Below, piece by piece: positions 1 through 9,191 of a stretch of DNA of 12,820 bases. Every line of letters starts with the position of its first letter. Position 1 is the first letter of the stretch. The translations under genes were made by a program, and so were the position numbers. The stretch is from a bacterium. Lineage in GTDB: Bacteria > Patescibacteriota > Gracilibacteria > Absconditabacterales > Absconditicoccaceae. The DNA lies in contig JAHDCT010000017.1 in NCBI GenBank assembly GCA_020629735.1, positions 1 to 12,820 on the forward strand. Direction: 5' to 3'. Under the pieces are notes generated by a model. It ran no database searches. It was not told the DNA's origin and saw nothing but the letters and a program-made list of their open reading frames with translations.

Positions 1-503
1 GTTACCTTATCTGGTAAGTATTTTTCTCGGTGGGAGAGGAGTTGTTTGAATGACGAGGTATAGGCTTGCGTATCTTGTGTTGGAATATTATCAAGAATTT
101 GGGGAGCGAGTTCGTGAAGATAGTATGTTATGGTAACTCCATGATCATAGGTTTTTGCAATTGGAGCAATGTATTCTAAGAGATAAGCTATATTGAAAAA
201 TTCACCTCGATCTACATTAGGAGCTGAGTTGAGATGTCGTAATTTGTATCCTCATTGAGGAAAAAGAATGTGAAGTGGCTGCTTGTTTTTGTGAGCATAT
301 TCTACTGCTTTTTTGGTGCGCGTATGAACAATGTCATTTGCTTTCCGTTTTCTGAATGGTTTTCTTAGGAGCTGTTTGTAGTGAAATTCTTGTTTTCCTA
401 TTTCAGAAACGAGTTTCTGTTGGTGAGGAGTTAGAGAAAAATTATTGAGTATATTCCGCTTTTGATCAAGGAAGTTCTGTACGTTTTCTGTTGAAATATG
501 CAT
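1..503 (-). CDS. Conserved-looking protein of unknown function, 3' end outside window
   Basis: I do not recognise this protein. It runs off the low-coordinate edge after about 167 codons, so only the N-terminal part is visible. One in-frame TGA at 249-251 is read as glycine and creates the motif FPQGGYKLRHLNSAPNVDRG (from about residue 81), the most family-like stretch. The N-terminal 75 residues are basic and probably helical (QKLVSEIGKQEFHYKQLLRK). There is no signal peptide and no membrane segment, so it is probably cytoplasmic. I chose ATG at 501-503; a TTG at 522-524 is also open upstream and no Shine-Dalgarno sequence decides between them. It lies 77 nt downstream of dtd on the same strand and is probably cotranscribed with it and the ileS fragment. 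That the gene is real is fairly sure; its function is unknown. Confidence 0.7.
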
Positions 504-580
504 GAGATGCAACGAGTAAAACAATTTCGAGCTGTTGTGTGTGTGATCTATGATGTATGAATTGTTTGGTTGAGATGACT

Positions 581-1033
581 TTATCTTTCCAAGATAATAT
601 TTACGGGTCCAAAATTTGTACTAGTAATTTCCATTTGTGCACCAAATTTTCCTGTTTTTACTGCATATCCTTCTTTGTTGAGCTGCTCAATAAAGTAATC
701 ATAGACTTTCTCTGCTTCTTCATAAGGCGCAGCATGACAGAAATCTATACTACTTCCTTTTTTATTTCTTCCGTAGAGGGTAAAGTTTGATACAATAAGA
801 AGTTCACCCTCGATGTCATTTAGTCAAAGATGTTTTTTTTTCTGGTCGGAACTGAATAGATCAAAACGTCATACTCTTCTTACGAAAGTGTCTATTTGAT
901 CTTTTCGTTTTGTCTCAAGATCGTCTTTGTGTACTCAAAAATAGATGAGATATCACTGTCCTATTTGATGAGTGGTGTTGGTATCTATTATGTGAATGCG
1001 AGCTTTAGAGACGCGTTGGATAAGGAATCTCAT
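581..1033 (-). CDS. dtd: D-aminoacyl-tRNA deacylase (DTD)
   Basis: DTD is a cytoplasmic dimeric enzyme that hydrolyses D-amino acids off tRNA and, as known for the family, also removes glycine mischarged on tRNA-Ala. Read with TGA = Gly the gene gives 150 aa, the usual family length (about 145-150), from ATG at 1031-1033 to TAA. It starts MRFLIQRVSKARI as expected. The motif SNFTLYGRNKKG (from residue 82) corresponds to the family's SQFTLYG..KKG, and GKFGAQM (128-134) is followed by NFGPVN (140-145), which holds the Gly-cisPro motif that rejects L-amino acids. Four glycines are encoded by TGA, two of them in the conserved early part (QGYLIYFGVHK, 26-36). Oddities are Asn for the usual Gln in the SQ motif and Asn for Thr after GPV. 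It follows the ileS fragment by 56 nt on the same strand. Confidence 0.95.
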
Positions 1034-1089
1034 TGTCAGAACTAGGAATAAAGTTGAAATTTAATATGAGATGAATTTGTTTTTTTTCT

Positions 1090-1710
1090 TTAGTTGAGAA
1101 TGCTGAAGTTGATTGTTTCTCCTTCAAGATCAAAACTTGCTGAATATAGTCCTGACGATTTGGTTTCAACTTGATTGAACGATGTTACGAGTGCTTCATT
1201 TTTCAGATACTCTTCGTGGATTTTTATAATGTTTTTGAACGGTTCGTGAGTACTTGCAAATTCTATTTGAATTCTATCACTTACGTTTAAATCTGCATCT
1301 TTCCTCATTTGATTAAGGAATCTTGAAATTTCACGTGCGACTCCTTCATTGATGAGACCTTCATTGAGTTCTAGGTTGAGTTCAATCATTGTTCCATCTT
1401 CGATGATTTGGTTTGGTTCATCGAATCATGAGTATCTTATTTCATATTGATCGGGTTGTAGTTCTCGACTTGCTTCTCCGTCGTTTACGAGAAGTATATT
1501 ATTTGCTTGGAGTTGTGCTTGTCCTTTTTTTGCAGCTGCAATGATACGTCAGGTATCTTTTCAGAAACTTGCTCACAATTTACTTCAGATAGGTGCGTAC
1601 TGTACGGTGATAGCTTGATCTCATGAGAGTAATCAAACGTTTTTTACATTTACTTCTTCTGCAATAATTGATCCATACTTGTCGAGTATATATTGAGGTG
1701 TGTGTGACAT
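1090..1710 (-). CDS. Stand-alone C-terminal domain of isoleucyl-tRNA synthetase
   Basis: The 206-aa product matches only the C-terminal end of the long (eukaryote-like) type of isoleucyl-tRNA synthetase, the region after the anticodon-binding domain. Visible landmarks are DKYGSIIAEEVNVKNV (10-25; compare the family's ..I..ELNVKEV), SKLGASFGKDTGRI (43-56; compare LGPKFGK) and EGLINEGVAREISRFLNQMR (117-136), followed by KDADLNVSDRI. No HIGH or KMSKS motif, catalytic Rossmann fold or editing domain is present, so it cannot charge tRNA alone. Seven glycines in residues 26-100 are TGA. The start is ATG at 1708-1710; an in-frame TAA nine codons upstream, a promoter-like sequence and a terminator exclude a longer protein here. 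It may be half of a split IleRS that works with a partner encoded elsewhere, a duplicated domain, or a remnant. The homology is strong; the role is inferred. dtd lies directly downstream. Confidence 0.85.
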
Positions 1711-1755
1711 GTTTTGCTGGTGATAATAAATATATTGTTAACTTTTTATTCGTAG

Positions 1756-1783
1756 ACTATAGTGGTTTGCTTCTTTATTTCAA
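1756..1783 (-). promoter_or_regulatory. Putative promoter of the ileS-fragment/dtd unit
   Basis: On the minus strand a -35-like TTGAAA (1778-1783) is separated by 16 nt from a -10-like TATAGT (1756-1761), 45 nt before the start codon of the ileS fragment. It lies between that gene and the terminator of the preceding large gene, where a promoter is expected. The assignment rests on consensus matching only, in an AT-rich genome. Confidence 0.4.
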
Positions 1784-1795
1784 AATTATTCTTTC

Positions 1796-1826
1796 ACAAA
1801 AAAATGCTGAGAGATGTCAGCATTTT
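1796..1826 (-). terminator. Rho-independent terminator of the large 1255-aa gene
   Basis: A perfect 10-bp inverted repeat (AAAATGCTGA / TCAGCATTTT, 1801-1826) with a 6-nt loop is followed on the minus strand by a run of T (complement of 1798-1804). It begins 10 nt after the stop codon of the large minus-strand gene and precedes the putative promoter of the ileS-fragment unit. Confidence 0.85.
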
Positions 1827-1835
1827 CAAAGTTGT

Positions 1836-4800
1836 TTATATAATGTCATGATGCAATTCTACCATTTTCCATTCGGGTGATCCTTTGAAGGCTCCTTTGT
1901 ATACAATTTCTCATTCTTGTTCTCGCTTTTCTGTCTTGATATTATGCTTTGCAAATTTTGATTGCATAGCTTTAAGCACACCATCTTCTCGTACTTTTAG
2001 AAAACTCACAGTATCAGTTTTGTATAATTTGAAGCATACTTGGTTGTTTACAATATGCTCATAACTAATTCCGTGATTATATAGTTGCTCTTTGTGCAAA
2101 CGATACAATGTATTATCAGATGTTGAAAGGAAGTATAATCAATATCCTCACATTTCACTACAGCTTATGAATGTTCCTCATTCTATGTGTGAGATGTCAT
2201 GAATTGTGTCAATTGATCTAATATCATATTGATTTTTATTGTCATGATAGATGATGTTTGGAAGTTCCTTCACATCAGAGTCTTGGTTGTGAATTTCTTG
2301 TATTCATTTAATGAAAACGTTGCTTCCAGATATGGTTTCAACATTAACGTATCCATTATATACTGATCCATTGAGATAAGCATTTGCTAATCATTTATAT
2401 TCAACTCAACTACTTGATACCTTATAATCATTGAAAGCTCAGATGAGTGAAAATCATTGCTCTGTTTGTAGCGCGAAAATTCCGTTTTTAAGGTGTTCAG
2501 GCTTAACTATTGTTGTTGATAGGCTTTTCATCTTAGATCATGAAGAAACTGTTAGGTCTACTAGATGGTAATTTTGATCATTTTTGGGTTGAAAGCTGAT
2601 AATTCCTTCGTGGAAGTCTGGTTTTTCTTTGAAGGTCATACTATATTTTTTGAGCGTGTTTTCGTCTCATTGAATTTGAGCAAGACCTCGTTCTTTTTCT
2701 TTTTTAACCAGATAGTAAGTTGTTTTAGGAATAAGATTTGCAACCTCAAAGTCATGTTTTAATTCCGTAATTTCGTTCTTTGATGTGAGTATGTAATTTT
2801 GACTTCCTAAGGTGAATCATTCATCTCAGAAGCTTGGTTGTTGCTCAGAAGATGCTTCATGAAAGACCGTTATTTTCCCATTTTTTTTCATAAGTAATCA
2901 GAACTTTCCATCTTGTTTGAATTTGAAATATGTAGCGTTTCCGTATGTCTTTTCTTTTCCAACTGTTTCGTAGTTCTTGTGGAGAATGTTAGTACATGTA
3001 TCTCAATTGAATTCTACGTGAAGGTAAATTGTTTCATTAGTATCTAGCTTATTACTTATTTTTATTAGACCATCACTATTTGATTGTAGCTTTCGTTCAC
3101 TTACTATTTCTTCAAGACTTAGTTGCTTAATTTGTTCATCAATGACTTGCCGTACGTGAATTCAATCATTCGTGTCTTTTGAAATGACGGTGTATGGATT
3201 CTGTGTTGATTGATAGAGCAGTTCTCAGGTAAAATGATTTTTGAATTCATTGTTATGGAATGATTCAAGCACAGGTAGATCATTATTTATTCATACTTTT
3301 TCTCAATTATCCATATTGATGTAAGTTGAGTCGAATGCATGACCAAGTACAGGAACTCATGTAGTAGTTAACTTTATCGTATGTGACTTTAGTTTTTCGT
3401 TTTCATCTTTCCCGTGCGTACAGGTAATTTCGAATGATTTTTTCTCTCTAAAGTTCATGAGATCTTTTTGCTTTACTTCATCAGTCAGCACGTTCTTGAT
3501 TTCTGTTTCTTCTAAGTTAAGTGTTTCTTGATTAAACTTGATGAAACGCAAGTTTCCTGTTTTATGATTAGAATTTTCTTCTTTTTTAGCTTCTCACTTG
3601 AGGATAAGTGTTTGATTCCCTCATTCTAGGTCTGCTACATAGATTGTTTGTCTTTTTTGATTAAATTTTTCAGATTTTTTGCACGAACCGTCTCATTTTA
3701 CGATGACAAATATGCTTTCGTCATTTTCATGCGATAAGTTTAAAATATATCCATCTCCTGCTTTTTCATATGAAGAGAATTCTCAAGATTCTCCTATATT
3801 GTCAAAAGTCATAAGTTGTTCTCATTCTTTATATACAAAGATACATCATCCAGTTTTTAATTGTGCAATTCAGATGTTGTCTTCGTTGAGTAATGGTGTT
3901 GTTGAAAAGAGGTTGTTTGAAGAAGTAGTACTTGTTACTCCTTTTCCATTTTCATAATCCATATAGGTAATTTGGTTTCCGTGTGTAATAGTTATTTTAT
4001 AGATGTTTCCCTCCTCTATAATGTCTATTTCTTGTGACGCTAACTTGATAAGGTCATTGTTTCCATCTATTCCTTTGAGTACAATTCCTCTCTGATCATC
4101 TTTTTTGATAACTCTAATTTCTGGTCCATAGTAGTCTATACTATCGATGTCGCGAGTATGTTCATATGTATTAAGATGCTCAATATATTTTTCGATAATT
4201 ATTTTTGCTTGAGGGTTGTTTGCTCATTCTATAAGTAGTTTTCGTAATGGTTCTTGCATAGGATTTCCTCCTCAGACTATTTTTACTTTTCCTATAAAGT
4301 CGTTTCCTGTTTCTATGAGGTTAGTATTTAATTCGTGTGGTGTGAGTATGAGAAGTAAATTATTTACTTCTTTTTTTGTGATGATTTCTTTTTCACGAAT
4401 ACGTTCAAATAGATTGAGTGAGTCGTGTTTATTAATGAGTGTATTTGCATGTGAAAGTACAAAATTAAGCGCTTTTGAAAATTGTTTACTTGCAAACAGT
4501 TCGTCTGTTGTGTCACATCATCATGCAACGTTATGTACATCTGATTCTTCGTCTGAGCTGATTTCTCCACGGTAATATTGAGAGAATGATTCGAAAGTCC
4601 CATCTAGAATAACTAGGTTTCCTTCATCGTTGATACATGAGATGTCTTCATCGTGAAATCACATTATTTGTTTCAAATCCTCACGTTCTGCCATAAGGGT
4701 TGCTTCTTTATTTATTCTAATTATTTTTAATGATGTTTTTCCTCAAGATTGAAAAATTCCGATAATAAAATTTGTTCTTTGATCAATTACTCAATGAAGG

Positions 4801-5603
4801 AGCTCACCATGTTGAGAGAAGTTTATTTTATCAATTCCAAAGAAGGTTGTTGGTTGTAAGTTTATATGTTTTCCTTGTGTACTTAGTTGAGAGAATTGTA
4901 GTTCACTCTGAGTTAACATAGCTATGGTATTTTCATTTACTTGGTCTGATTCTTTATCTAGAATAGCATATCCTTTTGCTGGGATTTTTGCATCTAGCAC
5001 ATTAGAGCTTGATACGGAAATATTGATATTTTTTCCTTTGGTGTAATTTATAGTGTAGCCGTTTATTTCATTTTTAATATCTGGATTTCCATAAATATAC
5101 ACAGCTCATTTTGGAATACCTGTGTTTCAATGTAGGATCTTGAGTGCTTTAAGTCCTTCGGTTGCATATTCTTTAGAATTTCCTTGAAGGAGAGGACCTG
5201 AATTTGATGCTTTAACATAAATTTTGTCTTTTAGAATTGCGATGTTTTCATATTCAAAGAGAATAGGTTTTTCATTACTTGGAATTGCGAAATAGTTTCA
5301 TGAGTTCCATAAATTTAGATTACAGGTGGTGTATAGTTGATTGAATCACATATTATTGAGATGACTTTTGTTGACACGTAGTTTATTGCTATTCGTATCA
5401 AATACGGTATTTCAATCGTAATAAAAATGCGATACATCTTGTACTGTATGTATCCTTCTTAAATCTTTGTTATTAAGAATTTCTTCTAAAGGAGTAATGT
5501 TCAGAGAGTCTACAAATGATTCTGTATCAATCTTACAACGAAAGGTATTGTTATTATAATCAAGTGTTTCTTTTTCCATGAGAAATTGATAATAAATGCA
5601 CAT
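1836..5603 (-). CDS. Very large beta-rich protein of unknown function (1255 aa)
   Basis: One uninterrupted frame of 1256 codons with about 40 TGA-glycine codons; no TAA or TAG interrupts it. I do not recognise a family over the full length. Residues 1-365 are beta-rich and hold DVSHFYYDGNTVFDT (from 55), which resembles DKNYY-type repeats of surface or secreted proteins. Residues about 365-485 look alpha-helical and charged (KALNFVLSHANTLINKH, then NPMQEPLRKLLIEGANNPQ). Residues 488 to the end return to short alternating beta-strand phrases, from DYYGPEIRVIKKDD to a C-terminal CFKLYKTDTVSFLKV, which suggests propeller-like blades. No signal peptide or membrane helix is visible with either ATG (5601-5603 or 5577-5579); an in-frame TAA two codons upstream prevents extension. 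It starts 38 nt after the permease gene and is probably cotranscribed with it. Location is uncertain; surface or cytoplasm are both possible. Confidence 0.8.
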
Positions 5604-5641
5604 ACATTATCATTTTTTCTGTTTAAGTCAATATTTTTCTT

Positions 5642-6394
5642 CTAGAAAAAAAGTATATAAACTGCTGAAATAATAATCATAGAAGCAATAAGTATTTTGA
5701 TTCGTTTGAGATTGAGTTTGAGCATACTATGAGCTCATAAATAACTTCAGATAAACATTCCTAAGAAAAGAATAAGAATCGTTTGTCGTTGCACAATTCC
5801 TTGGCTGAAAAAGATGATACATCAGAGTGTACTCATAATGAGGTAGGTAAATTTCCCTGTTGCGTGGGCCTTAATGATGTCGTATTTAAAAAATCATACG
5901 AGCGTATAAAGTGAAAAGAATCATCCATTTGGTCAGAAAAAAGTTGAGTATGCTGCAGTAAGTGTTAGGCATATATATCAAAGGATCTTTTGTCATAGAG
6001 TAGGTTTGCTTTTTTGTAGATCTGTGTGAGTCGCTGGCTGTATGAAGAGTACGGGTAGTAAGAGGAGAAGGAGAATTCATACGATTTTTTTCATGATTTC
6101 TTCATCTATACTAAGAAGAAGTTGAATTCATATGTATCCTCAGATGAGCGCTGCTAGTCCTATGTAGAGTAGATCTTTTTTATCAAGAATATTTTCTTTG
6201 TTGAACCTATAGAGTGCTCCTAGGCTGTCTCAAATTCACGCTGCTGTCATAGAAGCAATTGCTCCTACAGGTCACATTCCTAGAAACATGAGTCCAGGTA
6301 CGGTTATCATTCACCCACCTCATCAGCAGAGTGATCATACGAATGCACCTAGGACTCCTATTAAGAAAATTCCTCATCAGGTTATTGGATCCAT
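5642..6394 (-). CDS. TauE/SafE (TSUP) family membrane permease
   Basis: The 250-aa product is an integral membrane protein of the TSUP family, whose characterised members export sulfite, sulfoacetate or related organosulfur anions. Read with TGA = Gly (20 codons), the N-terminus has the family signature: a glycine-rich helix (GVLGAFVGSLCGGGGGMI) followed by TVPGLMFLGM and later ASMTAAGIGDSLGAL. In the five-glycine run three codons are TGA, including a TGATGA pair. The second half repeats the pattern with FFGPNGGFFS and KAHATGKFTYLIMSTLG, and ends with the typical GMFIGSYLGA segment and a last helix. About seven or eight helices can be seen, as usual, and the length is normal. The start ATG (6392-6394) has no Shine-Dalgarno sequence, and an in-frame TAA lies shortly upstream. 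The stop is TAG. The substrate cannot be inferred. Confidence 0.93.
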
Positions 6395-6434
6395 AATTTT
6401 TAGTAGTTAAAGGAATTTGATCATATATTTTTTT

Positions 6435-6480
6435 TAACAATAGAAAAGCCCTTTACGGCGGTACTTTTCCATAAAGGGCT
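6435..6480 (-). terminator. Rho-independent terminator after the small membrane-anchored protein
   Basis: On the minus strand AGCCCTTTA (6472-6480) pairs perfectly with TAAAGGGCT (6447-6455) around a 16-nt loop, and the stem is followed by TTTTCT and then a T-rich stretch. It lies 29 nt after the stop codon of the 102-aa gene and just upstream of the permease gene, separating two transcription units. Confidence 0.85.
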
Positions 6481-6508
6481 GTGGGATTGCCCGATATCTA
6501 TGATAACC

Positions 6509-6817
6509 TTATTTATAGAATTCGTTATGAACTCTTTTAAATAGGTATATGTCTTCCTGATAGACATCAATTGATGTTACATCATTTAGTTCTGAGGTGT
6601 GGTTCATCGCTCGAGTATAGTGATGTTCAGGAATACCATCCTCATTTTCATCAACAAGATAGTTGTTTTTATCTGAGTTGATGTACAAAAAATTGCCATT
6701 TACTCTTTTCTCAAAAAGATGACCTTCAAACGACATTCTTTCGATGTCGTTCTCATAGAAAATAGCTATTAAAGTAACTATTACTACGATTGATGCTAAA
6801 ATCATTTTTACCTTCAT
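6509..6817 (-). CDS. Small membrane-anchored or secreted protein with a DxNxDG-type loop
   Basis: A 102-aa protein with a short basic N-terminus and one hydrophobic segment (residues about 4-20, ILASIVVIVTLIAIF) that acts as a signal anchor or signal peptide; no lipobox cysteine is present. The rest is polar and probably outside the membrane. It contains DENEDGIPE (56-64), the spacing of calcium-binding DxNxDG loops of thrombospondin-type-3 or dockerin-like sequences, but only one copy, so calcium binding is a weak inference. There is no internal TGA, so the reading does not depend on the genetic code. A promoter-like sequence lies upstream and a strong terminator downstream, so it can be transcribed alone. 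The family is not recognised. Confidence 0.8.
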   Translation of the reverse strand: MKVKMILASIVVIVTLIAIFYENDIERMSFEGHLFEKRVNGNFLYINSDKNNYLVDENEDGIPEHHYTRAMNHTSELNDVTSIDVYQEDIYLFKRVHNEFYK

Positions 6818-6844
6818 AATTAATTTAGGTTTTGTTTAGTCTTC

Positions 6845-6873
6845 ATTATTATTATTATATATATATAAGTCAA
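6845..6873 (-). promoter_or_regulatory. Putative promoter of the small membrane-anchored protein
   Basis: Minus strand: -35-like TTGACT (6868-6873), 17-nt spacer made largely of alternating TA, and -10-like AATAAT (6845-6850), 27 nt before the start codon. The area is a simple (TA)n/(AAT)n tract, so other -10 registers are possible and the match could be fortuitous. Confidence 0.35.
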
Positions 6874-6889
6874 GTCTCAGTAAGAAATT

Positions 6890-7666
6890 TTAAGAAAAAA
6901 ATGAAATAGAACCTAAAATGAGAGCCTGTGCTACATAGATAGGGAGTGCATTTTGAGATATGAAAAGTATGCTTTGATTGAACGGTATTGACTGAGTACG
7001 AAGTGATGTATTTGATTTTTGCATTCGAAGTAAGGCGATGCATAAGATGAGTCCTATTGATACCATGAGAAAACTTGGATCGTATCCTCTAGTTGTGACC
7101 ATAAAGAAAAGGTGATAGATAATACTTGCTATTATGATTCATGAGAGAAATATTGATTTGGTGTATTGGCGAGCTCGATATCAGAGAAGCCCGAAAGTTA
7201 AGCTTAGTGTTCCGTAGTCGATATAGGTAAATGTATACCAAGCTGCTCAGCAAGCGAGAAGGAAAATTACTGTTTCTAAGATAATTTTCTTGTAGGGCTG
7301 TAAGTAACTCAATATGACTCTTACAGCTCAAATAGCTAAAAGAATATTTAGGTAGGTAATGTTGGTATTTCAGAGAAAATATCCTCACCGGAGCAATATT
7401 TGGAATCATATTCCTCGGTATCGGAGTGAATTTCTTCGTCTAAATGAATGGTTATATCAGACTAAGAAAAGGAAAATTGGGAAAGCTGTCCTTCATACAA
7501 TTCTGAATTCCTGTATTTCTGGGTAGAAAATAAGACCTACATGATCAATGATCATGGTGATAATTGCTATAACTTTGAGGTAATCATAAAGATTTGGTCT
7601 TATGATTAGCTTTTTTGCGTCATTGTTTTTTTGTAATTCTTTACGAGTGGAGTGAATACTATTCAT
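6890..7666 (-). CDS. TraX-like integral membrane protein
   Basis: The 258-aa product (about nine TGA-glycine codons) matches the TraX family, named after the F-plasmid protein that N-acetylates pilin. Visible signatures are YLKVIAIITMIIDHVGLIFY (28-47), with the conserved Ile-Asp-His, and VGRTAFPIFLFLVGYNHS (57-74), whose first glycine and LVG glycine are both TGA. Several further membrane helices follow (LGNTNITYLNILLAIGAV, then VIFLLACGAAW and FLSGIIIASII), and the protein ends LPIYVAQALILG, as in the family. The N-terminal 27 residues are basic and polar. The start is ATG at 7664-7666 and the in-frame TAG upstream lies close by. Chromosomal TraX homologues are probably membrane acyltransferases; here pilin or a surface polymer could be the substrate, which is inference. 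It is divergent from the 440-aa gene, with 58 nt between starts. Confidence 0.92.
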
Positions 7667-7724
7667 TGACTTTTTTTGTAAATACTATATTAATTGTTCA
7701 TGCTTTTTATGTAATATATAATAT

Positions 7725-9047
7725 ATGACTGATTGAGAAAAATGATACAGAAGATTTGATATTACAACTTTGCAAGATGATGCTCCAATTTTGACCGAGT
7801 ATACATTGAAAAAAGAGTCTTTGATAGAAACTTTGATAGCTTATCAACCGAAATTCTGAGTTCTTCTTACTCAATTACACACTTCTCCGCATTCTTCACA
7901 TGTAATTTCATGAAACACTTTAATGACTCATCAGAATGATCCGTTTTTTAAATATCAGACTGAGTTGGAGGTTGATTGAGTATGAATCAAGGAATTCATG
8001 AAGTGAGTAGATCGCTTTGATTTTTTGCACATGCTTAAACAACTTAAACAGCTTGAAACAACAGTGAGAGAAATGATGGTTGGTATAACTACAGAGAAGG
8101 CTGATTTTTTTCTTACGTATAATTTTATAGAAAAATACCGTATATGAACTGAAGAAGAAAAAGAAATTATACTGATGTGATTAAAACAATATCTTTCTTT
8201 GGATATTATCTGATTGAGAATGTTGGTTGAAGGGATTGAGCAACTTATTCTCTTTCTGCAATATGTGCATATTATTATGCATGACCCTTTGCATCTTTTG
8301 ATTCAAGATTCAGTTATTAAAGACCCTAATTATTCATCTTCACTTGGTTATATTAACGAGGTCAAATGAGATATGTTTCATAAATTACGTTATGTAACCC
8401 CTGAACTTATGAAGGATGAATTAATGACGATTTGATTTCATACAAAATTTACGGATTTGGATTTTATTGAACATTGTTTTGTTCAGCTTGCAGATGCATA
8501 TGAAAAATGATGAAATCAGGTGGTAGTTTCGTTTGATGAGGTTCAGAAAAAAGTGAATGAGTATAAATTAAAAGCTACATATGAGGAGAGTAAGAATTAC
8601 TCAACTATAGCTATTGAGAAAGCGAGAGTAGTAACTTCTGAGATACTGGAAGTAATTGAAGAGACTATAGATCAGTGATATGAAGAGGTTATGTTGGAAT
8701 TGTTGCGTCGCTTCCCTCTTTCAGAAAAGAAAATGATTAGTTTGATAAATATGTTTCATGATCAACATGAGGAAGCTCGTTTGGATCATGCTTTTTTTAT
8801 TGAATTGTGCCTGCAACTTGTTGGAAGTTGAGTTGAACTGGATGAAGAAACATGACCAATGTTGCAAAAGATACGTCCATGAGGTAGCTTATTTTGGTGA
8901 TTAGTGTTTGCTGATACTGAAGAGTGAAAATGAGCTATGATAAAAATGAATAAACTCATTTTATGAATCGATGCGTCTCCAATACCATCTAAACCTATTA
9001 AAGAGGCTATATGAAAACAAATAGAGCAATTTTATCAAAGTAAATAG
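7725..9047 (+). CDS. Protein of unknown function, 440 aa, mostly helical
   Basis: I do not recognise this protein. With TGA = Gly (23 codons) one frame runs from ATG at 7725-7727 to TAG. It has no signal peptide or membrane segment and is probably cytoplasmic. Sequence patterns suggest long amphipathic helices, for example LHMLKQLKQLETTVREMM and GLRMLVEGIEQLILFLQYVH, and a charged stretch around VNEYKLKATYEESKNYSTIA that could form a coiled coil. Near the C-terminus GPMLQKIRPGGSLFWGLVFA, followed by DTEEGKGAMIKMNKL, looks like a compact conserved domain. An out-of-code reading would break it into more than 20 pieces, yet codon use stays uniform, so it is a living gene. No Shine-Dalgarno sequence is present; a good TATAAT lies only 2 nt before the ATG, so a downstream start is conceivable. 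It has its own terminator. Confidence 0.8.
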
Positions 9048-9060
9048 ATTGGATTTTTCT

Positions 9061-9095
9061 AAAAAAGGGTGGCATTTTGTCACCTTTTTTGTTTT
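9061..9095 (+). terminator. Rho-independent terminator of the 440-aa gene
   Basis: AAAAAAGGGTG (9061-9071) faces CACCTTTTTT (9081-9090) across a short loop, followed by more T-rich sequence. It starts 13 nt after the TAG of the 440-aa gene. The A-run/T-run arrangement could also work on the opposite strand, but no minus-strand gene needs it. Confidence 0.8.
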
Positions 9096-9191
9096 GCTGC
9101 GTTATAGAGAGTGAAGGAGTTGTAAAACTTGAGAAGAAAGGTACCACTATTTCAATACTGCAATTCGGATTTTATTTTTGCATTGATGATT
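9096..9191. other. Short intergenic leader of the acidic-protein operon
   Basis: No gene is visible. The stretch should hold the promoter of the acidic-protein/sigma-factor operon, but I find no convincing -35/-10 pair; TTATAG at 9102-9107 is a weak -10 candidate. There is no Shine-Dalgarno motif before the ATG at 9192. The absence of a housekeeping-type promoter would fit control by the operon's own ECF sigma factor, but that is speculation. Confidence 0.3.

Noticed and set aside
557..790. Plus-strand open frame of 77 codons
   Set aside because: It lies opposite dtd, whose family match is certain.
4216..4575. Plus-strand open frame of 119 codons
   Set aside because: It lies opposite the intact 1255-aa gene, has no recognisable motif and is readable only because the minus strand avoids certain codons.
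5886..6440. Minus-strand frames at 5886-6080 and 6207-6440 without internal stops
   Set aside because: They are in another frame from the TSUP permease, which uses the same strand with TGA = Gly and matches its family.
7697..7719. TTGTTC-17 nt-TATAAT promoter before the 440-aa gene
   Set aside because: The -10 box would end 2 nt before the ATG, placing the transcript start inside the gene; kept only as a note about the start codon.
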